Part shown: positions 8,724-14,854 of the stretch, one piece after another
Numbering within the stretch: position 1 is the stretch's first letter
How the letters are laid out: every line of letters begins with the position of its first letter
Source of the DNA: Scenedesmus sp. ARA3
Lineage: Eukaryota > Chlorophyta > Chlorophyceae > Sphaeropleales > Scenedesmaceae
Direction: 5' to 3'
DNA length: 14,854 bases
NCBI GenBank assembly: GCA_004335835.1
Contig: RWJK01000513.1
Coordinates: 1 to 14,854, forward strand
Notes under the pieces: model-generated
The model's database searches: none
Told to the model about the DNA's origin: nothing
Seen by the model: only the letters and a program-made list of their open reading frames with translations
Position numbers and translations under genes: made by a program

Positions 8724-11700
8724 TTACCACTGCCCCGATGCTGGTGCTGCAAGCTCCAAGAGCTGCTGCCGCCTCACACCAGCCAATCTGATCCACCACG
8801 CGACCGCTATATCCGCCATGCTCGACAGCAGGTTCAGATAATACAGTGCCGAGTCAAGGAACGCCCACTCCAGCGGAACGTTCCCAAGGAGGAACAGCGC
8901 CGTCAGCAGCACAGCAGACCCCGGAGCTTCTGTCAAAGCAGCGCAACCCTGCACCAGCTGAACATAACGCACCACGCTTTCATGGCTAGCCAACCCCACC
9001 AGATGCATTAGCAATGTCAGCGGACACAGCACGGCAAGTAATGCAATACCAGGCCCTAACAACAGCAGCATCAGCGGGTAAGCAGCCCACCAGGGAGCCG
9101 CAAACAGCCATCCATACACGCGCTTGATTAGCAGCGCTCCAGGGGGTAGAATATCGGCCACTAGAGCTGGGGATGCTGCCTCGAGTGCCGGAGGCAGGCA
9201 GGCGGCTGCGAGTAGCCGGAAGTTGACGACCGCGCCGACCAATGCATGTGGAACACAAACGAAGCCAAGCAGCACGTAGCTGGGCCAGCTGCACGACAAT
9301 AACAAAGGGCAGCAGATGTGGCGGCAGCAGCAGACAGCAGAAGCAATGTGGGCAGATGCACTCTCTCACTTTCTGGTCAGCCCGGCTGGACAGTAGGCAT
9401 TGCAAGTGCGATGACGTCAGCATGGAGCTAATGCATGGGTGCAGGCATGCTAAGCGACTTATGAAGGCTATGATGCCCTGTAGGATACATGACCATGCTG
9501 CGTGTGCATCATGTGGATGGCAGAGTGGGCGGAGCTGCAGCATGCGCGCAGCGACACCACTGCACTGTGCTTGGGGCAGGCATGCTGACCGACTAGCAAA
9601 GGCTATGATGCCCTGTAGGATACATGGCCATGATGTGCGGGCGACAACTCGACAGCGAGGTGTGGGGAGCTGCAGTATGCACACTACGTCACCACTGCAC
9701 TGCGCTTGCATGGCTGCTATTTCCTCTGCCGCATGCATGCCGCGCGCATATGCACCTCCCGGCAAGCCTCTGAACTAGAACTGCAACGCAGCGCACTCAC
9801 AGCTTGACATGTGGTGTAGTATGCATATGACTTTGATCTGCCTAGCTCAGGGCCCGCACGCATGCGCATTGCCTTTGAACTATTTGAACTGCAACACAGC
9901 GCACTCACAGCTTGACATGTGGCGGGCTCAGGCCCCACAGCAGCAGCAGCCGCACATCCGTGACCACATCAAGCAGCACTGCCACCAGCGGCAGCAGCAG
10001 CGCGGCGCTGAAGCAGCTGCTGCTGCCCCTGCTGCCGCTGCCAAAGCCATACACCTCAGCCAGCGGCGAGCTGCTGCTGCGGCCTGCTGCAATGCCCCGC
10101 TGCTCGCTGCTGCCGAGCCGCCGCGAGCCATTCAGATCGCTGCCGCCGTCGACGTGGTTTTGTCCGAAGCCGCTCGAAAGGCCGAAACCTCGGACGAGCA
10201 TGTAACGCGCGCCCGCCCAAGATGCAGCAGGCGGCGTAACAAGCGCTGACGGCAAGTTATCAGGCTTGCTGCTGCTGCTGCTGCTGCTGTCGAGCCCCCC
10301 TTCAGGTCCCGCTAAAGCTGAACTGAAAGGGCTTACTGGCCGGTTGTACCCTGCTGCATCGTGCGGCGTGCGCGGCTGCTGATACAGCAGAGGCAGCGTC
10401 TGCTGTGCGCGCGCATTGCTGCTGCTGCTGCTGCCGGCTGGAGCAGTGCTGGTGGGCTGGGGTGGTGGGCCGGTGACGAGCCACTGCCGTTGGTAGGGTT
10501 GCTGCCAGGGCTGCGGCTGCTGGTTGGCTGGGGGTTGTACCATCCAGCGAAGCAGCCGGCAGTGGTGCAGCCAGATCAGCAGCAGCGCTGCAAAGAGGCC
10601 GGCCCAGAGGCATAGGATGGCCACTAGGTGGGTGCCCCCATGGTCACACTGTGGAGCAAGAATTGAAAGATATGGCAGCAAAAGGACATATGCATTGTGA
10701 CTGGTGTTGGTGATGTAGGTTGGTGTGCTTAGTGCAGTGTGAAGAGGCTGGCCCAGAGGCATAGGTTGGCTACTAGGTGGGTGCCCCCATGGTCACACTG
10801 TGGAGCGGGGGGCAGGAAGTGGGGCATGACAATAAAAAGGAGGATAGTTACATGTGGGTCGTAGAATGAGGCGCACATTGCATTGTAGCTGTGAAAATGT
10901 ATGTAGCAGTGAAAATGTATGTATTTGATTACTCGCAGTGACGGTGCATGGTGCCGTAAGCAAGAGCAAGAACAGGTGAAACTTCATCTACACTGACACC
11001 AGTCATGCAGCATCCCACCTGGTTGCTGGCGTCTATGTGCAGGTCACTCGCGCCATATACGTAGCTGGTGCAGCCGCCGGCTGGGTGCTTCGGGTGCCGC
11101 TGCAGGCACACAAACGCCCCCTCGTCCCTGATACCTAAGATACCCCTGTTGTGGCTCATACCTGCAGAGCTTACGGTGGTGCCAGGGCCCACATGTAACT
11201 ACCCCCTCTCAAATGCATTCAAATGCACTCAACCCAGCCAGTCAGCATCCCACCTGGTTGCTTGCGTCTATGTGCAGGTCACTCGCTCCATACACGTAGC
11301 TGGTGCAGCCGCCGGCTGGGTGCTTCGGGTGCCGCTGCAGGCACACAAACGCCCCCTCGTCATAACAGAAGCGCCGCAGCCAGCAGCGCGGCGCGTCAAG
11401 CCTCCCTCCAAATGCGGGCTTTCCAACACTGCTGCTGCTGCTGCTGTTGAGAGGTTTTGCCACTGTTGCTGACAACCCTGACCACAGCAGCATCCTGCTG
11501 CTGCTGCTGCTGCTGCTGCTGGATGAACCGCTATCTCTACTGACACCACCTTCACCAGCCTGGTTCTGTGTTCGGCCTGCTTCCCGCCCTGCACTCCTGC
11601 TGCAGCTGCTCGACCTTTCCTGCAAAGGCTTCGGCCCCTGCCCCGCTGCTGCTGCTGCTGCTGCTGCCAGGCCAGCTGGCGGCACCCGGTTTCCTGACAG

Positions 11701-12135
11701 GTCAGCCAGCTTCAAACTGACCATGCCCCGGCCCCATTCGCACGGCAGTTCATCCAGCGAAAGGTTGTTGGCATTTAAATACAGGTATGAAAGAGCGCCG
11801 AGACTGCCCCACTGGCGGGGCAGTGTGCCGCTGAGAGCATTGTGGGAGAGGTCCAGCAGCAGCAGCGCCTGCAGCAGCAGCAGCAGCAAACATTGGCATT
11901 CAGATACAGGTATGACAATGCGCCGAGGCTGCCCCATTGGCGGGGCAGTGTGCCGCTGAGAGCATTGTGTGACAGGTCCAACAGCAGCAGCGCCTGCAGC
12001 AGCAGCAGCAGCGGCAGCAGCAGCAGCAGACATCGGCATTCAGATACAGGTATGACAGAGCGCCGAGGCTGCCCCACTGGCGGGGCAGTGTGCCGTTCAG
12101 TGCTTTGTGAGACAGGTCCAGCAGCAGCAGCGCCT

Positions 12136-12172
<37 letters not shown>

Positions 12173-13117
12173 ACATTGGCATCCAAATACATGTACGAAA
12201 ATGCGCCGAGGCTGCCCCGCTGGCGAGGCAGTGTGCCGCTGAGTGCATTGTGTGACAGGTCCAGCAGCAGCAGCGCCTGCATGTCAAAGCACACAGAAGC
12301 AGCACAGAAGTATGGTCGGCTGCTGGGCTGGTGACGCACATGTGTGTAGTTGACTAGTGCGTGACTAGAACAACCAGCATGACGTTTGGCAGAAGTGCTG
12401 TGGAAGCCCACAACAACAGAGTGCGTAGTTGAGCGCAGCATAGCTGTTGCTCGTCACTCCCTGTTCCTGTTTACTCTCAGTTTCGTTCACACTTTTGTTC
12501 ACAAGGTTCAATGATCCAATACAAACCTCTCAAGCAATCATAGGCATGCACACAGTAGCATGCGCTGTGCAGCACACTCAGCACAGCACCGCTAGCTATG
12601 CTGCAACACCGCGGCCACCCTCACCTGCAGCTGCATGAGCTGCTCCTGCCCACCCCGTTATTTTGTTATGTGACAGCACCAGGCTGTTCAGCTGCTTCGC
12701 CCCTGCCAGCTCAGCAGGCAGGCTGCCACGCACCCCACAGCCCACTGATCACTGGTTTCACGTCTCACACGCACTTTTAAATGCCTCACATACGCACGCA
12801 GCTGGGCAACCCATCACCAACAGATACACCGGTGAAACCGCCTGTACTGCACCAGCTGCCTCAACCTCTCACCTGCAGCTGCAGCAGCTGCTCCGGCAGC
12901 GACCCCGTCAGTTTGTTATGTGACAGCACCAGGCTGTTCAGCTGCCTGGCCCCTGCCAGCTCAGCAGGCAGGCTGCCACAAGCCCCGCAGCCCACCACTC
13001 TTAGCTGCGTGAGGCGAGGCAGCGCTTGGAACCAGCGCGGCGGCAAGCCGCCTGCTTCTACTGCTGCTGCTGCTGCTGTTTGTGGGGCGGCCGTTACAGC
13101 TAGCCCTGCAGATCCAG

Positions 13118-13153
<36 letters not shown>

Positions 13154-14182
13154 CAGCAAGCACCTGCAACTGCAGCTGCTCACCAATGGCTGGCTGTGCT
13201 AGGGCTTCACTTGCTGTTACGGCAACGGAATTGCCACTGAGCTGCTGCTGGCGCGGCTGTTGTGCATCCAGTGCTGATACCCTGCTGCCTGCTGCTTGAT
13301 TGCTGTTTGCCTGTAAATCTAGCTGCAGTGCTGCTGCTGCTGCTGCTGCTGCCATGCCACTAACACCAAACAGCATCTCCTGCACGTTGCTAGGGGTGGG
13401 ACCTGTACGTGGTGCAGCGCCCAGATGCAGAACGCGTGTTAGGGTTTCAGCATAAATCTTTGCACATTGAGTTGTTCAGGTGTGTGGATTACAATCAACA
13501 ATGTGCACCGGCTTGCTGCAGCAGCTGCATGCAACTGCCGCCAACACAGAACCATGCTCGTCTTGCAGTGCACATACTGCGATGCAGGAGCAAACACGCA
13601 TCACAACTGCCTGCTTGCCATCCGCCATGCACAGGTCGCAGCATTGCTGTGCCACTGATGTTGCACAGTCAGCTGCAGAGCAACTTGGCAAGGTAGGCAG
13701 AGGCCCTCAAACAGTACAGCACAGACACGGCCCTCAACAACGTGCAATAATCACACAGACCTCAGCACAGTAACAAGCCGCTCACCGACTGGCCTGTCAC
13801 TCTTCATGCACAGCAGCTGCAGCTCCCGCACATGTGGCAGCTGCAGCACCGCGCCACCTGGTGCTGCCAGCGCTGAATCATTCAGCAGCACTGACTTTGC
13901 ATCCAGCTGCAAGTTAATGCTGACTGCCCGCCATTCTCCCATAATGTAGCCGCAGAATACGCCCTCCCATGTGCATGGATTGCTGCTGGCATTCCAGCTG
14001 ATGAGTTCCTTGCAGGATTCTGCACAGATGCTGGCCTTCAGTGCTAGCAGGCCCAACAGATCCGGGTGCTGCTGTTGGCGAGCGGTAGACAGCGTTCCAG
14101 AGGCCGCTATGCATAGCAATAGCAGCAGCAAAGGGAGCCTCGCTGCATGCACGCCACGGGCTTTTGAAATAGAGAGCAGCAT
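8724..14182 (-). CDS. LRR-ectodomain membrane protein with XK-related-like multi-pass C-terminus
   Basis: Spliced model: exons 14182-13786, 13402-12873, 11868-11254, 10648-9909 and 9288-8724, 2847 nt, 948 residues, with all junction phases agreeing. Residues 1-33 are a signal peptide with a poly-Leu core. Residues 41-77 match the plant LRRNT_2 cap (LLGLLALKAS, then SSNPCTWEGVFC, Cys70/Cys77; NAS sequon at 64). LRRs of 24-residue period lie at about 263-360, with LSHNKLTGSLP and LSHNALSGTLP signatures; the period is kept across the exon 2/3 junction. A Ser/Ala linker and a Cys-rich juxtamembrane segment (about 462-519) precede a helix at 521-543. Then comes a low-complexity linker (545-725) and further hydrophobic segments (729-752, 765-787, about 829-860, 885-898, 908-927). 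The motif LLDVVTDVRLLL (739-750) followed by WPSYVLLGFV, and LTEAPGSAVLL (879-889), resemble the first helices and E-x-P motif of XK-related proteins, a family that includes lipid scramblases. An N-out surface receptor is inferred. LRR/LRRNT is solid; the XK assignment is tentative. Confidence 0.8.
9434..9703. repeat. Two diverged tandem copies of a 135-bp repeat in intron 4
   Basis: Copies 9434-9568 and 9569-9703 share a nearly exact core, GGCTATGATGCCCTGTAGGA, starting at 9466 and 9601. They also share GCAGGCATGC at the left and CACCACTGCACTG at the right. The period is 45 codons, so a minus-strand frame stays open through both. Confidence 0.8.
9769..9814. repeat. Echo of the exon-4 end and donor inside intron 4
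   Basis: This matches 9875-9922, which covers the last bases of exon 4 and its donor. The shared part includes GCGCACTCACAGCTTGACAT (plus strand), i.e. the same CT|GTGAGTGCGC donor, displaced by 108 bp. A few indels separate the copies at the left. Confidence 0.75.
10742..10806. repeat. Echo of the exon-4 start with its acceptor, inside intron 3
   Basis: This matches 10593-10657 over about 65 bp with a handful of substitutions, displaced by 149 bp. It retains CTCCACAG|TGTGACC at 10797, preceded by a pyrimidine-rich CTTCCTGCCCCCCG. Splicing exon 3 to this copy would read 22 codons, CDHGGTHLVAN followed by 11 more, and then stop at TAA. Confidence 0.85.
10846..11201. repeat. 13-bp inverted repeat arms in intron 3
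   Basis: AGTTACATGTGGG at 10846-10858 is the reverse complement of CCCACATGTAACT at 11189-11201. The arms flank the exon-3 echo and could pair in the pre-mRNA. Between them, near 10890-10924, is a small direct repeat of GTGAAAATGTATGTA. Confidence 0.6.
11010..11126. repeat. Echo of the exon-3 end with its donor, inside intron 3
   Basis: This matches 11245-11361 over 117 bp with only a few differences, displaced by 235 bp. It would again encode DEGAFVCLQRHPKHP through to DASNQ and keeps the CAG|GTGGGATG donor. I found no acceptor that would place it in frame after the phase-0 exon-3 donor, so it is probably not a usable exon. Confidence 0.85.
11770..12276. repeat. Four-copy array of the exon-3 LRR start
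   Basis: Homologous units start (minus strand) at 12276, 12133, 11993 and 11868, with spacings 143, 140 and 125 bp. Each has a CTG tract, a CAG acceptor-like site, then GCGCTGCTGCTG and one LRR ending in NAN or a variant. The spacings are all 2 mod 3 and differ by multiples of three through the CTG tract length. Only the last unit (11868) continues in frame (NANNLSLDELP). The two outer units carry changes at conserved LRR positions (N to K, W to R), consistent with relaxed constraint. Confidence 0.9.
11869..12872 (-). other. Intron 2 of the LRR gene (1004 nt, phase 0)
   Basis: The donor is CTGCAG|GTGAGAGG. The productive acceptor is CTGCTGCTGCAG|GCGCTG at 11868, because this gives uninterrupted 24-residue LRR periodicity (LNSLVLSHN..LQLQ then A-LLLLDLSHN). 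It contains the echo of exon 2 (12620-12745) and three upstream exon-3 copies whose acceptors would all lead to early stops. Confidence 0.7.
12620..12745. repeat. Decayed echo of the exon-2 end with its donor, inside intron 2
   Basis: This matches 12868-12995 at an offset of 248-250 bp, including the stretch TTGTTATGTGACAGCACC and the donor CTGCAG|GTGAGG. A 2-bp net deletion disrupts the LRR frame after LSHNK, so this copy is a pseudo-exon. Confidence 0.85.
13119..13151. repeat. (GCT)11 microsatellite coding for poly-Ser in exon 2
   Basis: About eleven uninterrupted GCT units (AGC in the sense strand) encode part of a run of Ser residues in the linker before the LRRs. It is one of the longer uninterrupted triplet runs in the window and likely length-polymorphic. 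Confidence 0.85.
13403..13785 (-). other. Intron 1 of the LRR gene (383 nt, phase 1)
   Basis: The donor is CCAGTCG|GTGAGCGG and the acceptor CACCACGTACAG|GTCCCACC. The join gives GTC G|GT CCC and keeps frame with exon 2. A second possible acceptor (GTGCAG|GAG, exon start 13379) breaks the frame. Unlike the other introns it shows no clear exon-edge echo. Confidence 0.65.
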
Positions 14183-14540
14183 AGGAACAGGTGCAGCAAG
14201 TGATCCGGACGCAGTGGCCCGTCAAGGCATGATCACTTCATTCTCATTGACTTTGATTTCGTGGCTGAATCAGAGGAAGGAGGCTCGAGCGTGCTGCACG
14301 CTCGTTCCACTGGTGGTGAGGTGTTCCGCTGGTGAACAACAGCTTCGACTGATGATGAAGGCGAGTATGGCTCGTTATTTACATCACGTACGATACGTCC
14401 GCAATAAGACAGCAAGGCAAAAGCCCCACCCCCATACACGCTGACACATGTACAGGCAGTGGTGACAGGTCACTGGGGCCCATGTGATAACAGGCAGTTG
14501 TACTGTCTGCTCCGCGACGGTTCCTTCGACACTTGCTGCA
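14183..14540. other. Intergenic region between the partial gene and the LRR gene
   Basis: This is about 360 bp and should hold the short 3' UTR of the gene to the right and the 5' UTR/promoter of the LRR gene. I see no coding frame and no clear promoter motif. Confidence 0.4.
14379..14383 (-). terminator. Putative poly(A) signal TGTAA of the right-edge gene
   Basis: TTACA on the plus strand gives TGTAA on the transcript strand about 160 nt after the stop at 14541. I found no other between that stop and the LRR gene start. This agrees with a compact same-strand gene pair. Confidence 0.4.
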
Positions 14541-14854
14541 TCATTCCTGTGCATCTCCAGCGACTGCAGCGGCGCGTTCCTTCATCGCCTGCCTGAGCTG
14601 CTGGCTGCATGCACAAGGCAGGCAGAACAGTAGCAGTGCCAGGCAGTGCAGGGCTGTTGTGAATACGGGGTATCGCCTGATCACTTGCGGAGAGAACGTG
14701 ATTGAGCAGCCAGAAAAGATAGAACAGCAGCCTGCTGCAGATGCCAGGCGATACAACCTGACCCTGGCCTGTGGTGATCTTGTTGGATGGCACTTCGAAT
14801 GTCAGGCCTGCCACTCGTCATGCACTGGAAGCCTTACCTCAGTGTGAGCCTCTC
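14541..14854 (-). CDS. C-terminal end of an unidentified protein (partial at the right edge)
   Basis: The last exon runs from 14768 to the TGA at 14541. It encodes ARVRLYRLASAAGCCSIFSG, then SPQVIRRYPVF, a hydrophobic stretch TTALHCLALLLFCLPCAC that could be a membrane helix, and a charged tail ending VAGDAQE. A 69-nt intron is proposed upstream, with donor CTGAG|GTAAGG (starting 14837) and acceptor CACCACAG|GCC (ending 14769). Then 14838-14854 is the end of the preceding exon. The intron is needed because the frame hits a stop just upstream. No family is recognised. The sense-strand codon pattern and the tail look coding, but too little is visible to be sure of either boundary or that the segment is membrane-embedded. 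Confidence 0.4.

Larger units (their letters stand above)
9289..9908 (-). other. Intron 4 of the LRR gene (620 nt, phase 2)
   Basis: The donor is AAGCT|GTGAGTGCG and the acceptor TTTGTTATTGTCGTGCAG|CTGGCCC. Joining CT to C restores a Leu codon (761) and continues a hydrophobic, membrane-type sequence. It contains a copy of the exon-4 donor region (9769-9814) and a 135-bp tandem duplication (9434-9703). A long open frame crosses that duplication but has no domain and is not needed for the model. Confidence 0.75.
10649..11253 (-). other. Intron 3 of the LRR gene (605 nt, phase 0)
   Basis: The donor is AACCAG|GTGGGATG and the acceptor CAATTCTTGCTCCACAG|TGTGACC. The join connects the Cys-rich juxtamembrane segment to CDHGGTHL and the first transmembrane helix. 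It contains duplicated copies of both flanking exon edges (11010-11126 and 10742-10806). Confidence 0.75.

Noticed and set aside
8986..9765. Minus-strand 259-codon frame across intron 4 and exon 5
   Set aside because: Over exon 5 it is out of frame with the clearly membrane-type sequence. Over the intron it is a translation of the 135-bp repeat with no recognisable domain.
11869..12174. Treating each AAT|GTTTGC...CTGCAG segment in the LRR array as a true intron between repeated 102-nt exons
   Set aside because: The phases would agree (102 nt, phase 0), but the introns would be 41, 38 and 23 nt, too short to splice, and the 34-residue units would break the 24-residue LRR period. Tandem duplication of an acceptor region explains the data better.
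1..14854. tRNA, rRNA, transposon, CRISPR or viral elements
   Set aside because: I looked for tRNA-like arms, terminal repeats with target duplications, and polymerase, integrase or transposase motifs on both strands and saw none. The repeats present are tandem and local.

Overview
The window looks like nuclear DNA of a chlorophyte green alga, probably a Sphaeropleales or Chlamydomonadales relative (Scenedesmus/Tetradesmus-like). This is inferred from several signs. Genes are spliced with GT..AG introns that keep reading phase. Exons are full of CAG/GCA/AGC trinucleotide runs encoding poly-Gln, poly-Ala and poly-Ser. Stretches downstream of stop codons are GT-rich on the sense strand and carry TGTAA, the usual chlorophyte poly(A) signal. 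I see no bacterial, viral or organellar genes and no RNA genes.

Every gene I can support lies on the minus strand, so transcription runs right to left. (1) 14541-14854: the 3' end of a gene that enters from the right, ending in a short hydrophobic C-terminus. (2) 8724-14182: a five-exon gene for a predicted 948-residue membrane protein with a signal peptide, an LRRNT_2 cap, leucine-rich repeats, a Cys-rich juxtamembrane segment, a transmembrane helix, a long low-complexity linker and a C-terminal multi-pass region that resembles XK-related proteins. (3) 4050-6972: a GATA-type zinc-finger transcription factor (845 residues in the preferred model) with an AT-hook; the zinc finger is split by an intron and is restored exactly as CX2C-X18-CX2C after splicing. 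(4) 54-312: the first exon of a WW-domain protein with a mitochondrial-like N-terminus; the gene runs off the left edge. Between the genes lie about 3.7 kb (313-4049) and 1.75 kb (6973-8723) with no convincing coding sequence; these probably hold 3' UTRs and promoters.

The most unusual feature is the intron structure of the LRR gene. Three of its four introns carry tandem 'echoes' of the neighbouring exon edge together with its splice site. There is a four-copy array of the exon-3 start (125-143 bp period, each copy with its own CTG-rich tract and CAG acceptor), a decayed copy of the exon-2 end, a copy of the exon-3 end with its donor, a copy of the exon-4 start with its acceptor, and a copy of the exon-4 end with its donor. 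Only one combination gives the full-length frame. At least one alternative acceptor (10797) would give a protein truncated inside the first transmembrane helix. All gene models come from reading frames, splice consensus and phase agreement; none has been tested against transcripts or databases.
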